A DNA stretch of 64,000 nt from DASSFG01 sp035550375 (GCA_035550375.1 DASZPH010000019.1:230255-294254), one strand, 5' to 3'; shown: positions 8,400 through 17,396, numbered from the stretch's first letter. Program-made: numbers and translations. Notes: generated by a model from the sequence alone, not told the origin.

Positions 8400-10547
8400 T
8401 CACTCCCAGATCGAACTTAGGGCGTGCAGCTCCAGTTTCTCCAAACGCGCCGCCCCACCCTTGGCCGAAACGGAAAAGTTGCGGTTGTCGGCCGGAACGA
8501 TCGCGGGCATCGGCACATAAACGAGCCCGCCGTTTGCAAAAACCTCCAACACGGTGCGGTCGACCAAAATTCGCAAGTCAAGTTTTCCGTCGACCAGCGG
8601 CGCCGGCGCCCGCTGGCCGTTCACCGTCAGCTCTTGCTTTGCGGCGTCATACGCCAGGGCCACGCCGCGCACGTCGAGCACGACCTCGGCCGCTTTCGCC
8701 GGTTCGATAACGGCCGCAATGTCAAGCAACTCTGATTGGAGCGCGACCTTCTTGCTTTGACCGGGCTCTAACGCCCCGGCCGGAAAGACTTGCCTGCCCG
8801 TGCGCAGTTGCTCCAACTCCTTCACGGGCGACCAGGTGAGCCGCGGGCCGTCGGGCGTGGTTACCAGGTCGAGCTTCAGCGGTACCGACAAGCACTGGTT
8901 GAAGGGCATTCCGGGCGAGGGGGCCTGCAGCCAGCCGACCTGGATGCGGCGGCCATCCGCGGCCGGGATGTCGCTGAAGGTCTGCGCGGCGTAGAAGCCG
9001 CGGCCCCGGTGGCCGGGCAGTTTCGGCGTTTCGGGCGTGAACCGCTCACCATCAAAAGTGCCGACCTGGTACTCGCTGCTGGCGGCGGTCAGCACCCATT
9101 TTTTGCGGCCGGCGTTGCCGTCCAGGGGCAGCTCGAAAAGATCGGGGCACTCAAAGAACCCTTCGGTCTGGCTGGCCAGCGTCCACTGCTTTAAGTCCGA
9201 GGAGGTGAGGAAGTCGATCAGGTGCTTCTTGTCGGGCGACTCGACATAGAGCACCATCACCCAGCGGCGACTCGGTTCGTGCCAGATGACTTTCGGGTCG
9301 CGGTTGCCGGGCGTGAACTGCTCGACGACCGGATTGTGGGCGTACTTGGTAAACGTCTTGCCGCCGTCGTTGCTGTACGCCAGACACTGCACGGTCGGGT
9401 TGCCGGCGGCCGTGTAGAAGAGCACCAGCGGCGGCTTACCGTCGCGGCCGAAGCCGCTCGTGTTGTTCCAGTCGACGACGGCGCTGCCAGAGAACATGGG
9501 CCCGAGGGAATCGGGATAGAGGGCCTCGCCGATCTCCCGCCAATGCACCAGGTCACGCCCCACCGCATGGCCCCAGTGCATGTTGCCCCAGGCCCAGCCG
9601 TAAGGGTTGTGCTGAAAGAAAACGTGGTATTGCCCCTGGTAAAACGCGAGCCCGTTGGGGTCGTTGAGCCAGCCTCGCCGCGGCGAGAAGTGAAGCTGCG
9701 GCCGCAGGGCCTCACGGTAGGCCTCGCCCGGGGGGACGGCGTCGTCGCCCTGCTTAAGGGCGGCCAGGGCCTGCGAGTCTTCCGCCAGCTTGTCGACCTC
9801 GACGACCAGCTTCTTGCCCTTCCACGCGCCCACGTCGAGCGGTGCCCACCACTCGGCGTCGCGGTCGGCCAACTCGATCTCGAACTGGCGTTCGGCCCGG
9901 CCGTCGACGCTCAGCTTGACGTTGCGTTTGGCGGCGCCGGTGCGCACCGGAAAAAGCAGAAACCGCTTCTCCGCCACCAACTCCCGCGATTGCCGCTTCA
10001 CCAGGCCGACGGGCCGCCGATCGGTGAAGACGATCTGGTCGACATTGACGTGTCCCCAGCCGCCGGTCGCGTCGTCGACGATCTCGATCCGCGCCGTTTT
10101 GCCCAGCAGGTCGCTCACGTCCCAGGCGGCGGGCTCGAGTTGCTCGCTTCCGCCTCCCTGCGTGTTGGGTCCGGTCGCGTCGCGCACAACCTTGCCGTCG
10201 ACGAGGAGGTTCATGCACGTCTGCTTTTCGTAGCCGCCCCCTCCGATGAGAAACCCGACGAACTTACGTTCGATCGTGAACTCGGGAGACGTGAGCTTGC
10301 CGGTCGGGCCATCGCCGCCCAAGAAGCTGTTCACCAGCCCTTGCCCCAAGAATCCGCTGACGGGCATTTGGCCGGCAAGTGTTCCTTTGGCCGGCCCCGA
10401 TCCGAACGCCGTGCCGCTGGTCTGCCACATGCCGTAATCGCTCCCCTCGAAGTCAGCGAAGACGATCTCGGCCTTGTCGTCCCCCGTCGTCCGGCCGACG
10501 TGCAACAGGCTCGCTGCCAGAACGGACGCTACGCAAAACCACTTCAT
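8400..10547 (-). CDS. Glycoside hydrolase family 32 (levanase/invertase-like), secreted
   Basis: Hydrolyses beta-fructosides such as levan, inulin or sucrose outside the cytoplasm. From the ATG at 10547 (GGAGAG upstream; an in-frame start at 10562 adds five residues) the 715-aa protein has a signal peptide (1-20), a beta-rich accessory module (about 25-180), then the five-bladed GH32 catalytic domain: WLNDPNG with nucleophile Asp296, NRDP with Asp417 and FECPD with acid/base Glu466. The C-terminal 180 residues form the usual beta-sandwich. The gene is monocistronic. Which fructan it acts on is not decided by these motifs. Confidence 0.93.
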   Translation of the reverse strand: MKWFCVASVLAASLLHVGRTTGDDKAEIVFADFEGSDYGMWQTSGTAFGSGPAKGTLAGQMPVSGFLGQGLVNSFLGGDGPTGKLTSPEFTIERKFVGFLIGGGGYEKQTCMNLLVDGKVVRDATGPNTQGGGSEQLEPAAWDVSDLLGKTARIEIVDDATGGWGHVNVDQIVFTDRRPVGLVKRQSRELVAEKRFLLFPVRTGAAKRNVKLSVDGRAERQFEIELADRDAEWWAPLDVGAWKGKKLVVEVDKLAEDSQALAALKQGDDAVPPGEAYREALRPQLHFSPRRGWLNDPNGLAFYQGQYHVFFQHNPYGWAWGNMHWGHAVGRDLVHWREIGEALYPDSLGPMFSGSAVVDWNNTSGFGRDGKPPLVLFYTAAGNPTVQCLAYSNDGGKTFTKYAHNPVVEQFTPGNRDPKVIWHEPSRRWVMVLYVESPDKKHLIDFLTSSDLKQWTLASQTEGFFECPDLFELPLDGNAGRKKWVLTAASSEYQVGTFDGERFTPETPKLPGHRGRGFYAAQTFSDIPAADGRRIQVGWLQAPSPGMPFNQCLSVPLKLDLVTTPDGPRLTWSPVKELEQLRTGRQVFPAGALEPGQSKKVALQSELLDIAAVIEPAKAAEVVLDVRGVALAYDAAKQELTVNGQRAPAPLVDGKLDLRILVDRTVLEVFANGGLVYVPMPAIVPADNRNFSVSAKGGAARLEKLELHALSSIWE

Positions 10548-10680
10548 CGTCGCTCTCTCCAAGGTGTCGTTTCGCTGACCGCAGGAATGTGTGACGATTG
10601 CCGCCAGAACCGGGCGGCGTCACGCCGTCGGGGGCATTATAGTTGCGATCTCGGCCGCGAACACGGCTCGCAGGTCGCCG

Positions 10681-11598
10681 TCACGCGGCTTTCTGCTGTT
10701 TTTTCTTGGCGGGCCGGTTGTCTTTCCAGCGGCGGTGAATCCACCAATACTGTTCCGGCGCCTGGCGGATCGAGTCTTCCAGGTGCTTGGTATACCACTG
10801 CGTGAGGCGGGGGACGCTCGACACGTGCTCGTCGCCGCTACGCGGATCGGCCGTGGCGACCATCACCATGTCGTAGCGCAGGGGACGATCCTTGCGGCGC
10901 GCGTAGCCGATCATCAAGGGCGCGTCGTTGCCCAGCGCGAACAAGGCAATCGCCTTGTGCGTTGAAGCGGGCCGCCCGAAGAACTCGACCCAACAACCCT
11001 TGCTGCCGGCGTACTGGTCGGCCAGAAACGTCATGATTTGTCCGCGGGCCAGCACCTCCACGATCTGCTCGTAGCCGCCCCGCTTGGGAATCATGTGCTG
11101 GCCCGTGCGGCTGCGAAAACGGTTGAGGAAGGCGTCGAGATACGGGTTATCGAGCGTTCTGGCGACCGTATACGTGGGGAACCCCAAAATGCCCAGCAGA
11201 TAGCCGGCCATCTCAAAATTGCCGAAATGGGCCGAGACGATCACCACCGGGCGGCCGCTCAGCCCCAACCGGGCGACGACGTCGGCATCGTGCAGGGTGA
11301 CGAAGTCGCGCCAGTTGGTCTCGTGGATTTTTCGCGGCGCGTGCGCGATCTCGACAACGAGCGTGAACAGGTGATCCCACATCCGCCAGCAGACCCGCCG
11401 CCGCTCAGATTCCGGCATGTCGGGAAAGGCGTGCCGCAAATTGTCGTCGAGGACGGCACGACGCACCTTGAAGACGCTGGTGAAGAGGGTCGCAAGCCCG
11501 GCCGTCACCACTTGGCAGGTCTCCATCCGCAGCGCCTGCAGCACGCAGATGAATGTGCGAACCAGGAGGTAGACAAAGTAATCGACGACGGGCTGCAC
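10681..11598 (-). CDS. LpxL/HtrB-type lysophospholipid (lipid A) acyltransferase
   Basis: Inner-membrane acyltransferase that should transfer a fatty acyl chain onto a lipid A precursor or a related glycolipid. The protein (305 aa, the family norm) has an N-terminal membrane anchor (YFVYLLVRTFICVLQAL), the catalytic HX4E motif in VSAHFGNFEMAG, and the downstream ADQYAGSKGCWVEFFGRPAS segment that matches the family's FFG motif. The start is GTG at 11598 with GAAGGA about eight bases upstream. Its presence agrees with a diderm envelope containing lipid A. The gene is isolated, with GH32 downstream. Confidence 0.88.
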   Translation of the reverse strand: MQPVVDYFVYLLVRTFICVLQALRMETCQVVTAGLATLFTSVFKVRRAVLDDNLRHAFPDMPESERRRVCWRMWDHLFTLVVEIAHAPRKIHETNWRDFVTLHDADVVARLGLSGRPVVIVSAHFGNFEMAGYLLGILGFPTYTVARTLDNPYLDAFLNRFRSRTGQHMIPKRGGYEQIVEVLARGQIMTFLADQYAGSKGCWVEFFGRPASTHKAIALFALGNDAPLMIGYARRKDRPLRYDMVMVATADPRSGDEHVSSVPRLTQWYTKHLEDSIRQAPEQYWWIHRRWKDNRPAKKKQQKAA

Positions 11599-11747
11599 CG
11601 TGGCGTTCCTTCGCGGGCAATCGGAGGATGGCCTTCCCAGGCCGTCCAGTCGCTAACAAGGACGGCCGGGCATTCTGCCACGAACGGGCGGAGGCATAAA
11701 GACCGGTTCGTCGCCGCACGCCTTCGTCCGCTGTCTAACCCTAGACC

Positions 11748-11842
11748 GCACCGACACTAACCCGAAGCGTGAGCGAGGGAAGTTGCGTCGTGCTCCTCGC
11801 TTACGCTTCGGGTTTGTGTGGGCCGATGAATAACCCGGTCTA
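11748..11842. repeat. Family A palindrome, copy 3
   Basis: Arms AACCCGAAGCGTGAGCGAGG-type and CTCGCTTACGCTTCGGGTT flank the loop GGAAGTTGCGTCGTGCTCC, followed by GGCCGATGAATAACCCGGTCTAA. The outer end runs up to the stop codon of the M28 peptidase gene at 11840. Confidence 0.8.
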
Positions 11843-13906
11843 ACGCGGCGGATCGAGGACCACTTCCAGCGTCAGCTCCTTTCCGTCGCGTCGGACGACG
11901 ACCGGAACCTTGTCGCCCGCCTTGTACTTTCGCAGGGCGCCGTCAAAATCCTCCAGGTTGCCGACCTTATACTCGCCCAGCTTCACGATTGCGTCCCCTT
12001 TCTGCAGCCCCCCTTTTTCGGCGGGCGAATCGGGCGACACGCCGCCCAGATGGTAGCCGGGCTCCTCGCTGGCGAAGTCGGGAATGCTGCCGAAGTATGG
12101 CCGGTCGCCCCCGCGGCCGGCACCCGGTCGCGGTGGCTTGGCGGCCTGGTAATGGGGCCGCTCGGAAGCCTCGGCCAGCACGACGACGGTATCGGTCACC
12201 ATCTCGGCCACCCGCCGCATGCCGGGGAGGTTGATCTTCTCGTAGTCGTCGCTGGGGCGGTGGTAGTCGCTGTGCGTGCCGGTGAAAAAGTGCATCACGG
12301 GTACTTTGTGCGGGTAGAACGACGAGTGGTCGCTCGGGCCGAACCCGCCCGGCTGCTTCGTGACCTTGAAGCCGTAGCGGTCCGCCAGGTGGTCGATGAT
12401 TGGGCCGAATTCGGTCGCCGTGTCGACCCCCTGAATCACGAGCTTGTCGTCCGTCAGCCGTCCCACCATGTCCATGTTGAGCATGGCGATGGTCTTGTCG
12501 AGCGGCACAAGCGGATCGCGGCAATAACGGGCGCTGCCGATCAGGCCCCGTTCCTCGCCGGTAAACGCCACAAACACGACCCGTCGCGGCAGTTTCTCGG
12601 CCCGACCCGCGAGCCGCCGGGCGACCTCGATCAGGGCCGACGTGCCCGAAGCGTTGTCGTCGGCGCCGTTGTGGATTTCCTTCACACCCGTGGCCAGCGA
12701 CCCGTCGCCGCCCAGGCCGAGGTGGTCGTAGTGCGCTCCCACCACGATCGTTTCGTCGGCCTGCGGGCCTTCGCCGTCGAGCACGGCCACCACGTTCTTG
12801 ACCTCCGCCTCGCGTCGGTTGACCGTGACCTCGCCTTGCAACCGCCAGCCGGCCAGCTCGGCGCTCGCCGGCGCCGGCTGGGCGTCGATTTGCCGCTCCA
12901 ATTCCGAAAGCGTTTTGCCGAGCGCCGCCTTGACCATCGGATCGAGCACGGTCCGCCGGCAAAAGACGACCGGGACCTTATGAGCCTCGTCTCCCTGCCC
13001 GGCGCCCAGAAAGCCGAGCAGCGGATCGTACTCGCCGAAAAGTTTCTCGCTTTGCGAGGCGACGTCCTTCACCAGCCTGGCGATCTCCTGCCGTTGGGCT
13101 TCGATTTGCTCCGGCGTCGGATTGGCCACCTCCCGGAATTTCGCCTGGCTCTTTGACAATTCGTCGACCGCCGTTTGCCAGCGTTTCGTCCGCTGATCGA
13201 CGTTCTTCTTCAGGTCGAAATCGTCGTTGCAGAAGACGACGGCCGCCGCTCCGTGCTGAAAGGCGTTGGAAACCTTACGCGTAAAAAAGGCGTGTGCCGA
13301 GTTGTCGGTGCCGTTGAACGCGCTGTGCGGGTTGTCTTGCTGGGGCTCGTGCCGCAGCAGAAGCACGGCTTTTCCCTCGACGTTGATACCCGCGTAGTCG
13401 TCGTAGTTGTCGTCCTTGGACGTAATGCCGTAGCCGGCGAAGACCAAGGGCAGATCGAACTTCCCCGAGCCGCCGATCGCCAGCGGGTTGAAGTCCTCGC
13501 CGAGTTTCAGCTCGACCGTTTGGCTCTCCGCCTGCCCGGCGTCGGCCGGCCGCGCGAAGGCCAGCCGGTTGGGTTCTCCCTGTTCGGTGGCGACCACCAT
13601 GTTGAATTTCTGAAATGGGCCGCCCTCGACGACCGCCGTCTTCAGTCCGGCGGCGGCGAACTGTTCGGCGATGAAATCGGCCGCTCGATCGAGTCCTTTC
13701 GTCCCGACGCCCCGCCCCTCCAACTCGTCGGATGCCAGCAGCTTTACGGCCTCATACAGCCGCTCCTCGGTCGCCCGGCCCTCGGCCGCGTTCTCCGCGG
13801 CCACGGCGGTGAGCGGTCGCCCGATGAGGAAGGGTAGCAATAAGGCCGCCAGAATGCGCCGGGAAACACAAGCTGGCGAAAAGCCGGGACGCGGTTGATC
13901 GGACAT
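11840..13906 (-). CDS. M28 family zinc aminopeptidase with PA and PDZ domains
   Basis: Exported metallopeptidase, probably an aminopeptidase. It has a signal peptide with the phrase ILAALLLPFLIGRPLTAVAA, a protease-associated insertion (about 140-340), then the M28 domain with the zinc motifs GAHYDHLG, NGADDNASGTSAL, FTGEERGLIGS, NMDMVGRL and HSDYHRPSDD, and a C-terminal PDZ domain (GGVSPDSPAEKGGLQKGDAIVKLG) for substrate or partner binding. A TTG at 13960 opens the frame, but the ATG at 13906 gives a cleaner signal peptide, so I use it (688 aa). The M28-PDZ layout is common in planctomycetes. No partner gene is adjacent. Confidence 0.9.
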   Translation of the reverse strand: MSDQPRPGFSPACVSRRILAALLLPFLIGRPLTAVAAENAAEGRATEERLYEAVKLLASDELEGRGVGTKGLDRAADFIAEQFAAAGLKTAVVEGGPFQKFNMVVATEQGEPNRLAFARPADAGQAESQTVELKLGEDFNPLAIGGSGKFDLPLVFAGYGITSKDDNYDDYAGINVEGKAVLLLRHEPQQDNPHSAFNGTDNSAHAFFTRKVSNAFQHGAAAVVFCNDDFDLKKNVDQRTKRWQTAVDELSKSQAKFREVANPTPEQIEAQRQEIARLVKDVASQSEKLFGEYDPLLGFLGAGQGDEAHKVPVVFCRRTVLDPMVKAALGKTLSELERQIDAQPAPASAELAGWRLQGEVTVNRREAEVKNVVAVLDGEGPQADETIVVGAHYDHLGLGGDGSLATGVKEIHNGADDNASGTSALIEVARRLAGRAEKLPRRVVFVAFTGEERGLIGSARYCRDPLVPLDKTIAMLNMDMVGRLTDDKLVIQGVDTATEFGPIIDHLADRYGFKVTKQPGGFGPSDHSSFYPHKVPVMHFFTGTHSDYHRPSDDYEKINLPGMRRVAEMVTDTVVVLAEASERPHYQAAKPPRPGAGRGGDRPYFGSIPDFASEEPGYHLGGVSPDSPAEKGGLQKGDAIVKLGEYKVGNLEDFDGALRKYKAGDKVPVVVRRDGKELTLEVVLDPPR

Positions 13907-14251
13907 GAGCGCTGGTTTCTCTCGTGGGAAGGGCCTGCCTTGCAATTGTTGGCCGGTCAAAGGGGGGCGTCAAGCGAAGCGGGATTCGGGTGGTGGGTCC
14001 ATTTGAGTGAAGTGTCAGCAAAAAACATGATTCGGCTGCTTAGGGTGGTGCCGGGTTTTTAGGCAGGGGGTTCACCGTAGGTATTGCCGACAGACCGGCA
14101 GGAGCAGCGCTACCGCAACGCCGATGGCTATGAAGCGAGCAGCGCGAATTCAAGCGGATGGCCCCATGACCAGCGACGGAGCGTTCTCCGCCAGTCTGGT
14201 TTTCGGTTCTCTTCCATGCCCGGATGATAGCACGGCGGGAGGGAGGAAGGG
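13907..14251. other. Gap of 345 bases without a recognised gene
   Basis: Upstream region of the M28 peptidase gene, so it should hold that promoter. I see no tRNA, hairpin or conserved small frame in it. Confidence 0.4.
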
Positions 14252-14446
14252 CTATTGGTCGGCGTTCAACTCGTCAAGGATCTCGCGGACAAGCCGTTCC
14301 CAGAGCAACGGCCCTTCTTTGCTGGCGCCGACAACCATTCTCTGCTTCCTGGTGGGTAGGTGGATGACGCGCATAAAGTCGCGCCTCTTGCCGTCTTCCT
14401 GGGTGCTACCTACGTCAGTCCTGAAATCGTCGTCGTTGATGTCCAT
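14252..14446 (-). CDS. Small hypothetical protein
   Basis: A 64-aa acidic/basic mixed product ending in LLWERLVREILDELNADQ, which looks like an amphipathic helix. No signal peptide or membrane segment. Residue composition is protein-like, whereas the opposite frame is Ser/Arg-rich and shadow-like. The start at 14446 has only a weak GCGAGG upstream. It stands alone next to a RAYT-type hairpin repeat. No family is recognised and it may not be real. Confidence 0.4.
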   Translation of the reverse strand: MDINDDDFRTDVGSTQEDGKRRDFMRVIHLPTRKQRMVVGASKEGPLLWERLVREILDELNADQ

Positions 14447-14471
14447 GCCTCGCGAGGAAGAAAAGAGGAAG

Positions 14472-14531
14472 AAAAGGTGTCAGGAACCGTTTGTGTCCAA
14501 CGAAAAGGTTCCTGACACCTTTTTATCAGCG
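14472..14531. repeat. RAYT-type hairpin repeat, copy 1
   Basis: Arms AAAAGGTGTCAGGAACC (14472-14488) and GGTTCCTGACACCTTTT (14507-14523) around an 18-base loop, then TATCAGCG. The right end CCTTTTTATCAGCG matches the repeat right of the RAYT gene (CCCTTTTTATCCGCG at 17272-17286), so it is probably a non-autonomous relative. Confidence 0.75.
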
Positions 14532-14594
14532 GTCTAATAGCGGGACGGTCGGATCGGTATTTGAGAATCGGGCCGGAACGGCTACGCTTTGGGC

Positions 14595-14828
14595 ATGCGA
14601 AAACTTGCAGCCGTCACAGTCGCCATTCTGGCAATCGCCGTAGTCGCCTACCCACTCAGCATGGGGCCGGCATGCGTTGTTTGCAATGTAGCTGAATCTG
14701 AGGATCTGGACGAATTGTGCTGCGTGATTTATAGCCCCCTAAGTCAATTGCCCGAACCACTCCCGAGCGCGCTGGACCAATGGCAAATACGTTGCGCGTT
14801 GCTCTGGCAATCGCTGACTGAAGAGTAG
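14595..14828 (+). CDS. Small secreted or membrane-anchored hypothetical protein
   Basis: A 77-aa product with an N-terminal hydrophobic segment (LAAVTVAILAIAVVAYPL) followed by four closely spaced cysteines (CVVC, LCC) and a hydrophilic tail. This small-leader-plus-Cys pattern is frequent in planctomycete genomes, although I know of no function. The ATG at 14595 is preceded two codons earlier by a TTG; I prefer the ATG. No neighbour in the same direction is close enough to suggest an operon. Confidence 0.5.
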   Translation: MRKLAAVTVAILAIAVVAYPLSMGPACVVCNVAESEDLDELCCVIYSPLSQLPEPLPSALDQWQIRCALLWQSLTEE

Positions 14829-14993
14829 CCCGGCCTTTTGGTTCACAGCCCCGCGTTCGGATAGCGGCTTGGCGCTCTGCCTACTTTTCGGGCATGGGCG
14901 CCGGCGAAAACCCCCTTATCCTTGTGCCATTCGGTCATGGGGCGAATGGCACTGACTTAAGGACGTTGGAACCGGCTGGCGTGCCTGAGGAAG

Positions 14994-15055
14994 AAAAGGT
15001 GGCAGGAGCCGTTTTTATCCAGACGAAAAGGTTCCTGACACCTTTTTATCAGCGC
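14994..15055. repeat. RAYT-type hairpin repeat, copy 2, forming the 3' end of the hydrolase gene
   Basis: Arms AAAAGGTGGCAGGAGCC (14994-15010) and GGTTCCTGACACCTTTTT (15030-15047), then ATCAGCG. The stop codon (TGA, 15049-15051 on the minus strand) of the alpha/beta hydrolase lies within its conserved right end, so the repeat abuts the gene and may serve as its terminator. Confidence 0.75.
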
Positions 15056-16494
15056 CGCGCGGTCTTGCTCAAGATCCAGTCTCCGATGAGTTCCATCGCC
15101 TCCGGGGCGAAGGTTTCGTCGATCTTGCCATATTCAATCGGCGAACCGGTTTGGCAATGTTGGAACAGATGATTCAGGCCCTTCAGTTCGCGCACCTGAA
15201 AATCCGGGTTGCCGCCCGACTTCAAGGCGGCTTCGATGCTGGGCAGATTCTGCCGCGGATCGACTTGCAGGTCTTTTTCGCCGTTGATCGCCAGCACAGG
15301 GCATTTCACTTTGAGCAACGCCGGCCGCGGATCATACGTCAAGAAGTAGCGGAACCACGGCGAGAGCGCGAGCTTCATTTGCGCGTCAAACGATTTGGTC
15401 GTGACTTCTTTCTTGTCGGCGGCGATTTCTTCAAACTCCTCGTCGGCGATCTTGCGTAGCCGCTTTTCCATCTCCGCCGGTTCGGCTGAGGTCTTGATGG
15501 CTTGCACCATGCGCTGCTGCAAGCGGCGGTTGATGGCCAGCGCCGCTTCGTCGGCCCCCTGCGCCTTGGCAATGAGTTCGGCCTGCCGTGAAATGATTTC
15601 CTCTCCTGGGACGCCCGTCCCCGCGAGCATAACGATAAAGGCCACGTCGTCGCTGGAACTGGCCACAAGCGGAGCCACCAGGCCGCCTTCGCTGTGGCCC
15701 AGCAGACCGATCTGCCTGGCGTCGACTTGCGCGCACGATTTGAGAAATGCCACGCCCGCCAGTGCGTCGCTGGCCATGTCCTCGGTGGTCGATGCCATCG
15801 TGTCGCCGGTCGAGCCGCCGATGCCACGATCGTCGACGCGCAGTACGACTACGCCGCGGCGGGTCAGATAGTCGGCCAGTACGAGGAAGGGCTTATGCCC
15901 CATAATGGTCTCATCGCGGTCCTGCGGCCCGGAACCGGAGATCAAGAGCACGGCGGGGGCCGGTGCGTCGGAGGCGAGGTAGGTCAGCGTGCCCGTCAAC
16001 ATGACGTTTCCCGCGTCGTTTTTGTAGGAGACTTCTTGTTCGACGTAGGGATACGGCCTCTTTGGTTCCTGCGGTCGGCTGTAGTCGGGTTCCTTGTCAA
16101 GCCGCTTGAATTCGAGCGGCAGCGTCCCTGTTTGAGTCCACTGACCTTGGATGCTCTGCTCGTCGTCGGCGAGCTTGCCTTCGAACGATGCCTTGATCTT
16201 CTTCAGTTCGAGTTTGACGGTTTCGCCCTCCAGGACGACACGATCGACCGGAATGCCCTTCGCGCCCTGGTCCGGGCTGTCGAGCGTCGCTTTGTATCCA
16301 TCGCCTTCGGCCGTAATGTGAAGCACCACACGCAGCTCGATCACCTGTACTTTTAGCGTGCCCTGCCAAACGCCAGTCAGCGATGGCTTGGCGTCCGATT
16401 TTGGTTCCGATGCGCTGCACAAGGCATTCAGCGCCAGGAAAAGCGGCATGCCGGCAACGCGGAGCCAATTGCACGGAAAAACGATTCGTCCCAT
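15049..16494 (-). CDS. Secreted alpha/beta hydrolase (dienelactone hydrolase-like esterase/peptidase)
   Basis: An N-terminal export signal (ending near LFLALNALCSA), a beta-rich domain with TGVWQGTLKVQ (about 35-130) and a C-terminal alpha/beta hydrolase domain. The nucleophile Ser lies in LGHSEGG, the acid in NGEKDLQVDP and the His in LKGLNHLFQH. The oxyanion region is LLISGSGPQDRDE. The family has esterase or acyl-peptidase members, so the substrate is undecided. A GTG at 16497 directly precedes the ATG at 16494; the AAAGG spacing favours the ATG (481 aa). A RAYT insertion bounds its 5' side and a RAYT-type hairpin its 3' side. Confidence 0.85.
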   Translation of the reverse strand: MGRIVFPCNWLRVAGMPLFLALNALCSASEPKSDAKPSLTGVWQGTLKVQVIELRVVLHITAEGDGYKATLDSPDQGAKGIPVDRVVLEGETVKLELKKIKASFEGKLADDEQSIQGQWTQTGTLPLEFKRLDKEPDYSRPQEPKRPYPYVEQEVSYKNDAGNVMLTGTLTYLASDAPAPAVLLISGSGPQDRDETIMGHKPFLVLADYLTRRGVVVLRVDDRGIGGSTGDTMASTTEDMASDALAGVAFLKSCAQVDARQIGLLGHSEGGLVAPLVASSSDDVAFIVMLAGTGVPGEEIISRQAELIAKAQGADEAALAINRRLQQRMVQAIKTSAEPAEMEKRLRKIADEEFEEIAADKKEVTTKSFDAQMKLALSPWFRYFLTYDPRPALLKVKCPVLAINGEKDLQVDPRQNLPSIEAALKSGGNPDFQVRELKGLNHLFQHCQTGSPIEYGKIDETFAPEAMELIGDWILSKTARR

Positions 16495-16511
16495 CACGGA
16501 GCCTTTCCCGT

Positions 16512-17280
16512 AAAAAGGGGTCAGAACTATTTATCCACATCCGATTTGCGCGGTCGACCGCGGGGCCGGATGGTGAGATCCAGGTCCAGCTTCTTCGCCA
16601 GCGATTCCACCCACCGCTGGCCGCCGTAGGGCAGGCCCGTGGCCGAGGAGCGACGAATCGCGGCCAACGTGGGCTCCTCCAACGGTAGGTGCACCTTCTT
16701 GGCCCAAAGCCGCTGCCGCACCGCGGCGTAGGGCGACAACCGCTCGTAAAGGATCAGGCGGTCCAGCAACTCGTCCCCCTCGCCCCGACCATGCGCACGG
16801 TAGCTGCTCCAGGGGTAATCCTCTGCCCGCTTGACGATCTTCGCCCGCAGGGGGTTGGCCTCGATGTAGCGCAACACCGTGAGGAGATGCTCGTCGTTTT
16901 GGATGACCGGACTCTTGAAGCGCCCTTGCCAAACGTGGCCGCCTGAGCAGTAGTGTTTGTGGTACCGCTGCGTGTGCGACACCAGCAGGCTCTGCATGAT
17001 GCGGCTGATGGGAGCCGCGATCGGCCGCAGCAGGAGATGAAAGTGGTTGTTCAAGAGGCAGTAGCCGTACAGTTCAAACGGCTTTCGCTTCTTCAAATCG
17101 CCGAGCGCTTGGAGGAAGGCCTCGAAGTCGGCCTCCTTGTGGAACACATCCTGGCGGTTGTTCCCCCGGTCGATGACATGGTAGATCAGCCCCTCTTCGA
17201 TCGGTCGCAGTGGTCGCGGCATTCCGCGAATCTAACCGACTGCGCACGGCCTGTCAATAAAAGAGTTCTGACCCCTTTTT
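16512..17280. mobile_element. RAYT element bounded by 17-bp inverted repeats
   Basis: AAAAAGGGGTCAGAACT at 16512-16528 and its exact reverse complement AGTTCTGACCCCTTTTT at 17264-17280 enclose one gene, the REP-associated tyrosine transposase. The right repeat continues as ATCCGCGG. The left repeat overlaps the last two bases of the stop codon of the transposase gene. The arrangement is the classic RAYT between cognate REP sequences. Confidence 0.82.
16527..17222 (-). CDS. REP-associated tyrosine transposase (Y1/HUH, RAYT)
   Basis: Single-strand DNA nuclease of the TnpA-REP group, expected to cut and move REP hairpins. The 231-aa protein shows the entry motif YHVIDRGNNRQDVF, the HUH motif NNHFHLLLRP (His60, His62) and a likely catalytic Tyr119 in VLRYIEANPLRAKIV, followed by DYPWSSYRAH. 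The C-terminus GLPYGGQRWVESLAKKLDL and the basic tail RPRGRPRK are typical of this branch. The start is ATG 17222. It appears intact and lies between perfect inverted repeats, so it may be active or recently active. RAYTs usually occur once per genome and are vertically inherited or domesticated. Confidence 0.92.
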   Translation of the reverse strand: MPRPLRPIEEGLIYHVIDRGNNRQDVFHKEADFEAFLQALGDLKKRKPFELYGYCLLNNHFHLLLRPIAAPISRIMQSLLVSHTQRYHKHYCSGGHVWQGRFKSPVIQNDEHLLTVLRYIEANPLRAKIVKRAEDYPWSSYRAHGRGEGDELLDRLILYERLSPYAAVRQRLWAKKVHLPLEEPTLAAIRRSSATGLPYGGQRWVESLAKKLDLDLTIRPRGRPRKSDVDK

Positions 17281-17396
17281 ATCCGCGGAATACCTCAGGG
17301 CGTGCCACCCGAGAGCAGAATATGGCTTGCCTGGAAAACTTCTTCAGGTATGCAAAGGGACCAGTCAACGACAAGGCAAAAGATGGGAGGCCGAGG

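Noticed and set aside
9222..10805. Plus-strand open frame of 527 codons over the GH32 gene
   Set aside because: Antisense to a gene with intact GH32 catalytic residues; no domain recognised.
12050..13156. Long plus-strand open frame (368 codons) opposite the M28 peptidase
   Set aside because: High GC makes mirror-image frames open. It is low-complexity Arg/Ala/Val-rich and lies entirely antisense to a gene with full catalytic motifs.
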